Positions 8,461-15,434 are shown, counted from the first letter of the stretch. The stretch is 19,689 bases of DNA from an uncultured Pseudomonadota bacterium (GCA_937891875.1 CALATR010000684.1:1-19689), one strand, 5' to 3'. Made by a program: numbers and translations. Notes: generated by a model not told the origin, from the sequence alone.

Positions 8461-8822
8461 GACGGGCCTCGCCGCGCGCGAATCAAGCGCTCCAACCGGT
8501 CCAGGGCCTCGGGCTCCACCTCTTCGACACGGTCGAGGAAAGCGACCAGAAGCGTCTCCGGCGCGCCGGAGGCTCTCTCGAGGACTCGGCCCACCTCGGC
8601 GGCGAGCGCTTCCTCACGGCTCCGGGATGCGGAGTACCTCCATGCACCGTCGACCTTCACGCGGTCGACCTCACCCTTCGCGTGGAGCCGGTCGAGAACC
8701 GTGGCGAACGTGGTGTAGGCGAGAGAGGTGTCCACCGCTTCGAGGACATCGCGCACGGACCAGTCCCCCCCCTGCCACAGGGCGTCGAGAACACGGCGTT
8801 CCAGTTCGGGGGAGCGAGCCAT
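8457..8822 (-). CDS. BlaI/MecI/CopY-family winged-helix repressor
   Basis: A 121-aa protein with the Penicillinase_R layout. A winged helix-turn-helix covers about residues 5-72 (WQGGDWSVRDV, then AYTTFATVLDRLHAKGEV and a wing with WRYSA). A helical dimerisation tail follows (about 75-118). Members repress beta-lactamase genes or, as CopY, copper-transport genes, and dissociate after proteolysis or metal binding. No Cys pair of the CopY CxCx4CxC type is present, so it is not expected to bind metal itself. The sensor is more likely the M56 protease encoded next. A palindrome ending 9 nt upstream of its start suggests autoregulation. It is the first gene of the efflux operon. GAGG sits 5 nt before the ATG. 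Confidence 0.9.
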   Translation of the reverse strand: MARSPELERRVLDALWQGGDWSVRDVLEAVDTSLAYTTFATVLDRLHAKGEVDRVKVDGAWRYSASRSREEALAAEVGRVLERASGAPETLLVAFLDRVEEVEPEALDRLERLIRARRGPS

Positions 8823-8831
8823 CGGGACCTC

Positions 8832-8852
8832 TACGACGGAAAGTCGTAGGTA
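8832..8852 (-). promoter_or_regulatory. Operator-like palindrome upstream of the repressor gene (copy 1)
   Basis: On the minus strand this reads TACCTACGAC-TTTCC-GTCGTA. Including the outer G/C pair the dyad is CTACGAC-N5-GTCGTAG, 7-bp perfect arms. It sits between the -35-like box and the start codon of the BlaI-type gene and shares every fixed base with the copy at 7456-7476. Position and symmetry fit an autoregulatory repressor site. The repressor's identity is inferred from adjacency. Confidence 0.75.
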
Positions 8853-8875
8853 GCTACCCTCGCGTCCATCGTCAA
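8847..8875 (-). promoter_or_regulatory. Candidate promoter of the repressor/protease/efflux operon
   Basis: On the minus strand TTGACG (8870-8875) is followed after 17 nt by TACCTA (8847-8852). The -35 matches the sigma-70 consensus at 5 of 6 bases and the -10 is poor. The -10 overlaps the operator-like dyad, an arrangement that would let a bound repressor block polymerase. Confidence 0.45.
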
Positions 8876-8884
8876 CACCCTACC

Positions 8885-8912
8885 CCCCCGCCGAGCCCAT
8901 TCCCGGCGGGGG
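8885..8912 (-). terminator. GC-rich hairpin between the element's leftward operon and the efflux operon
   Basis: Perfect 9-bp arms CCCCCGCCG / CGGCGGGGG enclose a 10-nt loop, 12 nt downstream of the TubC-like gene's TAA stop. It could end transcription of the leftward operon, but no U-tract follows, so it may be only partly effective or have another role. Confidence 0.45.
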
Positions 8913-8924
8913 AGCCCGACGCCC

Positions 8925-9359
8925 TTACGGGTCGTCGGTGCGGGCCGCCACCCGACCGGCGAAGAGTGCGACAGCTTCTGCGGCCGGGGTGTCGACAGGC
9001 GCGTGAGGAGCGCGACGCACGAAGGCGTGGCGCTCGAGGAACTCGCGGGTGTGGGCCACACGGACGAGGCGCTCCGCCTCCCGCTCGGCGTCGGCGGGCG
9101 CCAGGTCCGCCTCGAAGGTGAGGATGCCGGCGCGCTCCTCGAGCTCGTGGGTGGTCTCCTCCGACCACGCGGTGCGGTCCGCTGGCAGCACGGCGCCGGA
9201 CCGCACGAGCGCGATCAGACCCCCGCGCGACTTCGCGGCAGCCGCCTTCAAGGTGTCGTCGAGGGCCCCGACAGGCGCGCGGAACCGAAGCCGCCCGTCC
9301 TCGACCCAGAGTACGGCCCCCGCGAAGACCAGCGCCAGCAGCACGTCGGCGGCCGTCAC
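8925..9359 (-). CDS. Small protein with TubC N-terminal docking-like domain
   Basis: A 144-aa protein with a GTG start, overlapping the primase-helicase stop by 4 nt (GTGA), so translation is probably coupled. Residues 1-53 match the pattern of the TubC N-terminal docking domain: a helix, then AGAVLWVEDGRLRFRAP, then a helical KAAAAKSRGGLIALVRS. In polyketide/peptide synthetases this small fold docks neighbouring subunits. The rest is rich in charged helices with no motif I know. There is no synthetase gene here. Its position behind a replication protein suggests the fold is reused as an adaptor or interaction module for the element's primase. That role is inference; the domain resemblance is moderate. 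Confidence 0.72.
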   Translation of the reverse strand: MTAADVLLALVFAGAVLWVEDGRLRFRAPVGALDDTLKAAAAKSRGGLIALVRSGAVLPADRTAWSEETTHELEERAGILTFEADLAPADAEREAERLVRVAHTREFLERHAFVRRAPHAPVDTPAAEAVALFAGRVAARTDDP

Positions 9360-11713
9360 AGCTCACCTTCCTCGAGCTCGGGCTCCGTCTGTTCGGGGTG
9401 ACGGATGACGGGTGGTGACGGGACCTCCTTGATCTTGTTTCCAAGGCCCGGTTCGCCTACCTCCTGCACGCTGGGCGATCGGCCTTCCAGGACCGAGTGC
9501 CCCGAGGAAGCGTCGGCGATCCGGCACCCGTCACCCGCGGCCGGTGCCTCGAGCGGACCCCGGACCCGAAGACCCGCCCATCCACGAGCCTTCTTCGTGC
9601 GCACGGCAGCGAAGCCGCGCTCGCGCAGCCCCATCGCCAGGGCCTTCTGGGACCGCGCCCGCTCCCCGTTCGCCTCGCACCAGGTCTGGTACGCCGCGTA
9701 CAGCTCCTTCGCGGTCACCGACGCGGCCTCGTGCACGACGCACGCCTCGTCGAGGAAGCCCCCGAAGGCGTCCATCTCCTCGCGGTACGACGCCGTCGCC
9801 GCCATCACCGCGGCCGGTGCCCCCAAGCCGCTCGCGCGCCAGGCCAGGCACCCGCGCACCGCCCACGCCAGGATTCCGGGCAGCTCGGCGGCGAGCTTCT
9901 GGGTGAGCTGCGGGTCGCGCTCGGCCTCCGGGATGGTCACCGTGAACGGCACCAGCCGGATGCGGCGCCAGATCCCGTGGTCCCCACCGCGCACGTTCGG
10001 CTTGTGGTTCGCGGCGAGCCACAGCTTGAACGTGGGGCGGAACTCGAAGAACTCCCGGAACAGGAACCGCGCCGTGATGATGTCGCCGCCGGTGACCTGC
10101 TTCACCAGGGCCTCGGCGAGGGGCACGCCGGCCTCGGCCTCGACGGCGGAGACGAACCGCGTGCCCACGAGCCGGGCCAGGTCGTTGCGCACGCCCTCGC
10201 CCTCGCGCTTGAGGAAGGTCGTGAAGTCGGTCTGCGTGGCGTAGTCGCCGAGCAGGGCCCGGATGGTCTCCAGGAAGGTGCTCTTGCCGTTGGCGCCAGT
10301 GCCGTAGAGCAGCAGCAGGACCTGCTCGGAGGTGTGCCCCGAGAGCGCGTAGCCGACGGCCCGCTGGAGGAAGCCGACGAGCGCCTCGTCGCCGCCCATG
10401 CTGCGGAGGAGGAAGGCGTCCCACCGCGGGCAGGTGGCGTCGGGGTCGAAGCGGACGGGGGCGAGCCGCGTGAGCAGGTCGGCGCGGTCGTGGGGCCGGA
10501 GCTTGCCCGTTCGCAGGTCGAGGGTGCCGTTGTGGACGTTGAACAGGTCGGGGTCGGTGTCCAGCGCGTCGGTCGACACGGGGAGGAGCGCCTGGGCGAG
10601 CCCGGTCATCGCCGAGATGCGCGACGCCGACTCGCTGTCGAGGGCGTGCTTCACGAGCTGCTCGCGGGCGTCGGTGTCGTCGAGGGTGCCCGCCTCGGCG
10701 GCGACGGCGCGCAGCGTGTCCCGGCACCAGCGGGTCACGCCGCCGTCGGTGTCGCGGCCCCAGCGCCTGCCGTCGAAGAACAGCCAGGTGCCCCAGGTGT
10801 GCACGTAGCGGAACCGGTCGCCGGCGAACGCGGCGAAGCGCTCGGCGTTGCCGAGGTCGGTCCGGTTCGCGGCCAGGAGCACGGAGGTGGGCTGGTAGCG
10901 CACGGCGCTCTGGGCGATGCGTGCGACCTCGTCGTCCTCGAGGGGCGGCTGGCAGCGTGTGCGGTTCGTCTGGCGAAGCGCATCCAGGATGGTCTCGAGG
11001 TCCGCTCCGCGGCGACGCATGGCGCCGGCGAAGCTCAGGAGCGCGCTGTTGCGTTCGCCGGAGGGGATGGGCGGGCCGGATTCGCGACTGCCGCGGTCCT
11101 TGCGACGCTGTCGTCGCCGGCCCTGGCGATCGGCGGCGACCGCACCGTCCACGTCGAGCGGCCGACCGTCGCGGTGCTCGAGCCAGGCCTCGGCCGCCCG
11201 TTCGGGTGGGCAGGCGGCGATGAACCACACCCGGCTGATGTCGCGAGCGTTGCGGTCGGCGAGGTTGCCAAGCGCGGCGTTCGCCGCGACCCACACCGAC
11301 TCGTACTCGTCGGGGAGCACGGGCCGGGAGACGAGCACGACCACGCGGAAGCAGCAATCGTCGGACCCGTCGGCCTGGTGGGAGAACGAGCTGTACGCAA
11401 CCCACGCCCAGCCGCGCTGCTCCAATCGCCGGCGCACCGACTCCGCCGCTTCGGTGGTGAGGTGGTCGAAGTCGAGCACAAGTGCCGTGGCATGCACGAC
11501 GTTGCGCTTGCCGCGGGTCGTGCCGGGCGCGTAGGCGACCGCCGAGAAGGCCGCTGTGCCCTTCTTCGCCTCGGTGAGGCGGTGCCGGGGGCCGACCAGG
11601 TCCAGCACCCGCCCCTCCCAGGGCTCGGGCACGCGGGCACGCTCGTCCTTGAACAGGACGGCGGACAGCGTCGCTTCCGCGATGCGGAGCGTTGGAGGGA
11701 CAGGCGAGGACAA
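9356..11713 (-). CDS. P4/D5-type primase-helicase (AEP-like primase fused to SF3 helicase), TTG start
   Basis: The 785-aa protein probably primes and unwinds DNA for the element's replication. Its frame opens far upstream inside the antirepressor gene, but recognisable sequence begins at a TTG at 11713 with AGGAG 6 nt before it, so TTG was chosen. Residues about 10-200 look like an archaeo-eukaryotic primase-type domain, with the acidic LVLDFDH (78-84) and SFSH (109-112) motifs. A PriCT-like helical segment lies at about 219-275. A D5_N-like region covers about 295-450. The SF3 helicase has Walker A GTGANGKST (471-479), an acidic strand FVSAVEAE (520-527), a motif C-like LWLAANHKPN (564-573), and WRRIRLVPF (582-590). 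A winged-helix-like tail follows (about 650-720). The last 60 residues are low in motifs. It follows the antirepressor gene after 38 nt. Confidence 0.9.
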   Translation of the reverse strand: MSSPVPPTLRIAEATLSAVLFKDERARVPEPWEGRVLDLVGPRHRLTEAKKGTAAFSAVAYAPGTTRGKRNVVHATALVLDFDHLTTEAAESVRRRLEQRGWAWVAYSSFSHQADGSDDCCFRVVVLVSRPVLPDEYESVWVAANAALGNLADRNARDISRVWFIAACPPERAAEAWLEHRDGRPLDVDGAVAADRQGRRRQRRKDRGSRESGPPIPSGERNSALLSFAGAMRRRGADLETILDALRQTNRTRCQPPLEDDEVARIAQSAVRYQPTSVLLAANRTDLGNAERFAAFAGDRFRYVHTWGTWLFFDGRRWGRDTDGGVTRWCRDTLRAVAAEAGTLDDTDAREQLVKHALDSESASRISAMTGLAQALLPVSTDALDTDPDLFNVHNGTLDLRTGKLRPHDRADLLTRLAPVRFDPDATCPRWDAFLLRSMGGDEALVGFLQRAVGYALSGHTSEQVLLLLYGTGANGKSTFLETIRALLGDYATQTDFTTFLKREGEGVRNDLARLVGTRFVSAVEAEAGVPLAEALVKQVTGGDIITARFLFREFFEFRPTFKLWLAANHKPNVRGGDHGIWRRIRLVPFTVTIPEAERDPQLTQKLAAELPGILAWAVRGCLAWRASGLGAPAAVMAATASYREEMDAFGGFLDEACVVHEAASVTAKELYAAYQTWCEANGERARSQKALAMGLRERGFAAVRTKKARGWAGLRVRGPLEAPAAGDGCRIADASSGHSVLEGRSPSVQEVGEPGLGNKIKEVPSPPVIRHPEQTEPELEEGEL

Positions 11714-11719
11714 GGGCGT

Positions 11720-11724
11720 CTCCT
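11720..11724 (-). promoter_or_regulatory. Ribosome binding site deciding the TTG start of the primase-helicase
   Basis: AGGAG on the minus strand lies 6 nt upstream of the TTG at 11711-11713. No ATG or GTG exists in this frame between here and the first conserved residues, which supports the TTG as the true start. Confidence 0.65.
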
Positions 11725-11751
11725 GGCGGGTCGAGGGGGGCCGTGCAGGGG

Positions 11752-12747
11752 TCAGGCGGCGTCCTTGGGGCCTGCGTCGGCGGCGGCCTCGGACGACGGC
11801 TCGGCGGACGGCGCCATCGGGCGGTCCGGCTCGCAGCCCATCGCGTCGAGGACCTCCTCGATGAGCGCCTCGGCGGCGCCGTTGTAGGCCCACGAGAAGA
11901 CCAGCCGCGGCTCGCCGCTCGCGGTCGTGCCGTACCGGCGCATGACGCGGCGGCTGAACGCCGGGTGACCGCGCAGCCCGAGCAGGGTCACGATGCGACC
12001 GACCTTGTCCTTGCTCACGCCCCAGCGACACGCGATCTGGCCGAGGGACACCCAGCGCTCGGCCTCGGGCTTGAGGACAGCGAAGTCGGCGTCGAGCGCG
12101 ATCTCGGCGGCGGTGACCTGGAGGCTCGCGACCTCCTCCGGCGACAGCACACCGCTGTCCTCGAGGCGGTCGATGGTCCGGTGCAGGGTCTGTACCTGGA
12201 GGCGACGGTCGCAGAAGTCGACCCACCGCTCTCGGGTGTCAGCCTGCTGGGCGAGGCGGTCCTCGCGCCGCTGGGCGAGCGAGGGACGGCGCTCTGCGGG
12301 CACCGGAACGAGCACGAGCGCACTCACGCCGCCCTCGGGCTGGTAGGCGCCAGTGCGAACGAGCTGTGGCATCACCTCCCGAGCGAGGAACTGGCGCAGG
12401 TCCTTGCCCAGCTTCTTGCGGGTCTTGATCAGCGCGAGGTGCACGCCGGACTCGAACAGCACGAGCAGGCTGTTGTTCGTGTTCGCCGCGATGCCCTCGG
12501 CGCCGGGCAGCTCCTTGAAGGCGGCGAGCTCGTCGCCGGTCAGGACCGCGTAGTCCTTCCCCTCGATGAACTCGTCCTTCCACTCGCCGAGGATGCTGTT
12601 CGGGAAGCGCTTGCCGTCGGCGTGGTAGCCGAGGCGGGCGCCGATGTGGCGGGCGATCCAGGCGGGGCGGCCCTGCCAGGTGATGGTGACGAGGGGCGCG
12701 CCCTCGAAGGTGTGGGTGAAGGTCTGGATGGACACGGAGGACTCCAT
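11752..12747 (-). CDS. BRO-N domain phage-type antirepressor
   Basis: A 331-aa DNA-binding regulator. Residues about 5-135 match the BRO N-terminal domain: a beta-rich start (VTITWQGRPAWIARHIGARLGY), a central LLVLFESGVHLALIKTRK, and the closing KDLRQFLAREVMPQLVRTGAY. The C-terminal half has a helix-turn-helix-like stretch VSLGQIACRWGVSKDKVGRI (about 253-272). It resembles prophage antirepressors, which relieve repression of phage genes. The frame continues upstream to 13056, but ATG at 12747 is used because the domain starts there and the upstream part is Arg/Pro-rich shadow sequence. No good Shine-Dalgarno is seen. A strong hairpin stands just before the gene. In this element it may control the switch between integrated and active states; this is inferred. 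Confidence 0.85.
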   Translation of the reverse strand: MESSVSIQTFTHTFEGAPLVTITWQGRPAWIARHIGARLGYHADGKRFPNSILGEWKDEFIEGKDYAVLTGDELAAFKELPGAEGIAANTNNSLLVLFESGVHLALIKTRKKLGKDLRQFLAREVMPQLVRTGAYQPEGGVSALVLVPVPAERRPSLAQRREDRLAQQADTRERWVDFCDRRLQVQTLHRTIDRLEDSGVLSPEEVASLQVTAAEIALDADFAVLKPEAERWVSLGQIACRWGVSKDKVGRIVTLLGLRGHPAFSRRVMRRYGTTASGEPRLVFSWAYNGAAEALIEEVLDAMGCEPDRPMAPSAEPSSEAAADAGPKDAA

Positions 12748-12773
12748 GGCGAAGGCCCGAAGAGGGCGGTGGA

Positions 12774-12796
12774 GCCCGCCCCTCGCCGGGGCGGGC
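12774..12796 (-). other. Strong GC hairpin between a small gene and the antirepressor
   Basis: Perfect 9-bp arms GCCCGCCCC / GGGGCGGGC with a 5-nt TCGCC loop lie 7 nt after the stop of the 81-aa gene and 26 nt before the antirepressor ATG. It could act as an attenuator, processing stem or partial terminator. No U-tract follows on the minus strand. Confidence 0.5.
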
Positions 12797-12803
12797 GAGG
12801 GGT

Positions 12804-13049
12804 TCAGCTGCGAGAAGGGGCGGAGCGGACGGCACGACGGACGCGGCGCTCGAAGCGCTCCACGGCGTCGACGTCGGGGAAGTCGAGGTCGAGGCGGACG
12901 CCGCCCTCCTCGATGGTAAGGGTGGTCGGCCCGTCGGCGTCGGGCTCGACGCGCACGTCGGGATCCTGGAGGGTGGCCCGCGCGGTGAGCGAGCCCATCT
13001 CGAGGGCGAGGCCGGGCACGAGCCCGGGCCCGTCGTGTCGACCGCTCAT
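12804..13049 (-). CDS. Small hypothetical protein of the mobile element (81 aa)
   Basis: I do not recognise this protein. It starts MSGRHDGPGLV, has a middle of short hydrophobic/charged alternations (VRVEPDADGPTTLTIEEGG) that would suit beta strands, then an acidic LDLDFPDVDAVERF and a basic tail RRVRRAVRSAPSRS. No membrane segment or metal motif is visible. Its ATG overlaps the stop of the preceding 79-aa gene by 4 nt, and it precedes the antirepressor, so it belongs to the leftward operon. Coding is supported by the coupled start and high third-position GC; function is unknown. Confidence 0.6.
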   Translation of the reverse strand: MSGRHDGPGLVPGLALEMGSLTARATLQDPDVRVEPDADGPTTLTIEEGGVRLDLDFPDVDAVERFERRVRRAVRSAPSRS

Positions 13050-13285
13050 CGAACACCCCCGAAGCCCGCGAGACGCAGCGCGTCGCTCACGTCCGTGGCG
13101 TCCCGGCGGGCCTCTCGGTCGATGCTCTCGGCCTCGACGCCGATCTCGGCGGCGATCTGCTCGCGCGCCATGCGGATGAAGCGGTCGGCGAGCGCGTCAG
13201 CGAGCACGTCCAGGGCGGCGTCCAGGTCCGCCTGCGCCGTGGGCGTGGGGAACGGGACGACCTCGATACGGAGGCGGGGCTTCAT
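13046..13285 (-). CDS. Small hypothetical protein, first gene of the leftward element operon (79 aa)
   Basis: Unrecognised. After a basic start (MKPRLRIEVVPFP), nearly all of the protein is predicted helical: about residues 17-50 (QADLDAALDVLADALADRFIR) and 50-75. GAGG lies 9 nt upstream of the ATG, so the start is good. It is the first gene of the minus-strand operon that runs to the TubC-like gene, divergent from the recombinase. Small helical first genes of such operons are sometimes regulators or excision factors, but no helix-turn-helix signature is evident here, so no function is given. Confidence 0.6.
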   Translation of the reverse strand: MKPRLRIEVVPFPTPTAQADLDAALDVLADALADRFIRMAREQIAAEIGVEAESIDREARRDATDVSDALRLAGFGGVR

Positions 13286-13486
13286 GGGGAACGACCTCGA
13301 TGGTGGGCAGCCCAGCAGCGGGCTCGGCGACCCCCAACGCAGGGCTCGTGCCAGCCATCGACGACCCCGTCCCCATCGATGTTATCGTTAGAACCAGCGT
13401 CTTCCGCCGGGTGGCGTCACCAGGGACGGGGCGACTCCCGGCCTCGATGCGACCTGCGCCGTCATCGGTGGGACCGCCGCCTCCCC

Positions 13487-13575
13487 CGATGGCGCGATGC
13501 CCGCCCCCGATGGGTCGATCGGGCGACACGATGGGTCGACCGTGGCGCGATTCCAGCGGCCCCTATGGCGCGATT
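13487..13575. repeat. Phased CGATGG / TGGCGCGAT repeats (iteron-like)
   Basis: CGATGG starts at 13487, 13508 and 13529, exactly 21 bp apart (two helical turns). The second and third copies share 11 bases (CGATGGGTCGA). TGGCGCGAT occurs at 13490, 13543 and 13566. The array lies between the replication operon and the recombinase. It could be an iteron-type origin for the primase-helicase, a cluster of regulator sites, or recombinase accessory sites. The units are degenerate. Confidence 0.5.
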
Positions 13576-13586
13576 CGGCGACTGTA

Positions 13587-13619
13587 GATCCCGTTCCTTC
13601 GGGACTTGACAACGGGATC
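13587..13619. promoter_or_regulatory. 33-bp inverted repeat overlapping the recombinase promoter region
   Basis: Perfect 9-bp arms GATCCCGTT (13587-13595) and AACGGGATC (13611-13619) surround a 15-nt spacer. The right arm overlaps the last base of TTGACA. It may be an operator for autoregulation of the recombinase or half of its recombination site; serine recombinase sites are imperfect dyads of similar size next to the gene. The sequence alone cannot choose between these. Confidence 0.5.
13606..13611 (+). promoter_or_regulatory. Consensus -35 box (TTGACA) for the recombinase
   Basis: A perfect TTGACA lies about 104 nt upstream of the recombinase ATG. At 16-19 nt downstream only weak -10 candidates are present (ACCTTT at 13628, TTTGTT at 13631), so the promoter is plausible but not certain. 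Confidence 0.4.
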
Positions 13620-13714
13620 CCCCTGGCACCTTTGTTGCAGTCGTCCTGCTCGGGACCGAACCCGCCCCTTCGCGAACCTCCAGCCGAGCCCCAGTTGCCG
13701 AGAACGGAGCCCCC

Positions 13715-15418
13715 ATGGTCAATGTCGTCACCTACTGCCGCGTTTCCTCCGAAGAGCAGGCCCAGAAGGACATCTCCATCCCCGCCCAGCGCAAGGCCCT
13801 GCTCCGCTGGGCCCACGACCGGGACGACCACGAGGTCGTCGCGCAGTTCGTGGACGAGGGGGAGTCCGCCTACGCCCCCGCCGACAAGCGGCCCGGCTTC
13901 TGCGAGATGATCTCGTTCTGCCGCCGCCACAACGTCGACCACATCCTGGTCCACAAGCTCGACCGGTTCAGCCGGAACCGCGAGGAGTCCATCCTCTTCA
14001 AGAGCCTGCTCCGCAAGCATGGCGTCACGGTGCGGTCCATCACCGAGACCTACGACCCCGACACGCCCCAGGGCTTCCTGTACGAGGGCATGATCGAGGT
14101 CATCAACCAGTTCTACTCGATGAACCTCGCGACCGAGACCATGAAGGGCATGCGCGAGAACGCCGAGCGGGGCTTCGTGAACGGCGGGCGCATCCCCTAC
14201 GGCTACCGGCTGGAGAAGGTCGACGTCGGCGGTCGCGAGCACGGCAAGCTCGTCCCTGGGCCCGAGGCCGAGGTGGCGGTCGTCCGCCGCATCTTCGACC
14301 TGGCCACCAACCACGGGCTCGGGTGCAAGCGCCTCGCGAACCTCCTCAACAAGGAGGGCGTGCCAGGTCCTCGGTCCCGCCACTGGAACGCCTCATCGGT
14401 CGACGCCATCCTCAAGAACCGCGTCTACACCGGCGATCTGGTGTGGCTGAAGTCGAAGAAGGTCGGACGGGACGGACGCGAGCGCACGGACCCCGAGGAC
14501 TGGATCATCACCGAGGACGCCCACGAGGCGCTCGTTGACCGGCGGACCTTCGAAGCCCGTCAGGCGCTGGCGAAGAGCCGGCGGTTCCACGCCCGGAAGA
14601 ACAAGAGCCAGCCGGTGACCTACCTGCTGTCCCGGCTCATCCACTGCGAGCACTGCGGCAACACCTTCGTCGGGCGGCGACAGAAGCGGAAGGACGCCAA
14701 CGGCGGGCAGGTCGAGTACTTCCGCTACTACTGCGGCGGGTACCTCGGGAAGGGACCCGCGGTGTGCCCCTCACTGCCCGTCCACAAGGAGTGGCTCGAG
14801 AACTTCGTCCTGGACATGCTGCGGCACAAGATCTGCGAGCCCGGCCTGCTGGAGGAGCTCGAGGAGCGCATCCAGGTCCGCATCGACCAGCGCCGCAAGG
14901 TCTACGGCACGGACGCCCGCGCCGTCGAGGCCAAGCTCGCCGACATCGACGGTCGAATCGCGAACTACTACCGCGCCATCGGGGACGGCCTCGACCCATC
15001 GGTCTGCCAGCAGCACATCGCCAACCTCACCGCGACCCGCGCCGAGCTCGAGCGCGAGTCCCACGTCCTGATGAAGGAGGACTACTACGACCGCGCCCTG
15101 GAGCTGAACGTCGGCGAACTCCGCCGCTTCGCCCGGGCCTTCGAGAAGGACTTCAACACCCTGCCCTTCGAGGCCCAGCGCAGCATCATCCTCTACTTCG
15201 TCGAGCGCGTGGACATCGTCGACCGCAAGCGCATCCGGGTCCACTTCAAGGTACCCTTCGACAACAACGGCATCCGGCTGCTCACCGACGAGGTCACCGG
15301 GCTCGTGGACGGCGGCCAGGGTCAGCACATGGCTTCGGGTGAGGATGCCGCTTCACTCGCCGAAGTTCACATGCGGCAGGCCACGGGGAGCCATTTTGCC
15401 CCTGACCGGAACGTCTAA
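13715..15418 (+). CDS. Large serine recombinase (integrase)
   Basis: A 567-aa site-specific recombinase that should integrate or excise the element. The resolvase domain (about 1-145) has YCRVSSEEQ with catalytic Ser11 and the KLDRFSRN motif with the arginines Arg84 and Arg87. A Recombinase domain follows (about 155-280; GGRIPYGYR, LANLLNKEGVP, ILKNRVYTGD). Next is a zinc ribbon (Cys at about 310, 313, 339 and 350) and a long helical, probably coiled-coil region (about 375-465). The family motif LPFEAQRSIILYFVERVDI sits near 482-500. The last 40 residues look unstructured. The start is supported by GGAG 5 nt upstream of ATG. It is transcribed away from the replication operon, and its stop lies inside a strong hairpin. 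All catalytic residues that can be checked are present, so it looks functional. Confidence 0.96.
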   Translation: MVNVVTYCRVSSEEQAQKDISIPAQRKALLRWAHDRDDHEVVAQFVDEGESAYAPADKRPGFCEMISFCRRHNVDHILVHKLDRFSRNREESILFKSLLRKHGVTVRSITETYDPDTPQGFLYEGMIEVINQFYSMNLATETMKGMRENAERGFVNGGRIPYGYRLEKVDVGGREHGKLVPGPEAEVAVVRRIFDLATNHGLGCKRLANLLNKEGVPGPRSRHWNASSVDAILKNRVYTGDLVWLKSKKVGRDGRERTDPEDWIITEDAHEALVDRRTFEARQALAKSRRFHARKNKSQPVTYLLSRLIHCEHCGNTFVGRRQKRKDANGGQVEYFRYYCGGYLGKGPAVCPSLPVHKEWLENFVLDMLRHKICEPGLLEELEERIQVRIDQRRKVYGTDARAVEAKLADIDGRIANYYRAIGDGLDPSVCQQHIANLTATRAELERESHVLMKEDYYDRALELNVGELRRFARAFEKDFNTLPFEAQRSIILYFVERVDIVDRKRIRVHFKVPFDNNGIRLLTDEVTGLVDGGQGQHMASGEDAASLAEVHMRQATGSHFAPDRNV

Positions 15419-15434
15419 AGCAGACGTTCTGGTT
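15404..15434 (+). terminator. Stem-loop over the recombinase stop codon
   Basis: A 13-bp stem (two G-U pairs) with an AAAGC loop spans the TAA stop: 15404-15416 pairs with 15422-15434, with AACGTCT/AGACGTT as the perfect core. No U-run follows. It may be a terminator, an RNA stability element or a DNA site such as a recombination or regulator site. Confidence 0.4.

Larger units (their letters stand above)
13286..13714. other. Divergent intergenic region of the element (429 bp)
   Basis: No gene is supported here. It separates the leftward operon from the recombinase. It holds the only AT-richer patch nearby (about 13376-13392, with a CATCGATG palindrome), which may contain the leftward promoter. 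It also holds the phased CGATGG repeats (13487-13575), a 33-bp inverted repeat (13587-13619), a TTGACA box, and a leader of about 95 nt before the recombinase. CCATCG/CGATGG occurs additionally at 13298, 13355 and 13373. Confidence 0.6.

Noticed and set aside
8457..8822. Naming the repressor CopY or BlaI specifically
   Set aside because: The fold is shared by both groups. The CopY metal-binding Cys motif is absent and no beta-lactamase gene is present, so only the family-level call is supported.
9497..11887. Plus-strand open frame of 796 codons opposite the primase-helicase
   Set aside because: It is a shadow of the primase-helicase gene; composition is A/V/G/E-biased with no domain signature.
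13487..13575. CRISPR array
   Set aside because: The repeats are short (6-11 bp), degenerate and have no spacer-length regularity of a CRISPR array; no cas gene is present.
13388..14383. Minus-strand frame of 331 codons overlapping the recombinase start
   Set aside because: It is antisense to the catalytic domain of the serine recombinase and shows only composition-driven sequence.
15332..15395. Nested short inverted repeats (TGCCGC/GCGGCA and CTTCGG/CCGAAG) in the 3' end of the recombinase gene
   Set aside because: The arms are only 6 bp in GC-rich coding DNA, so they are expected by chance.
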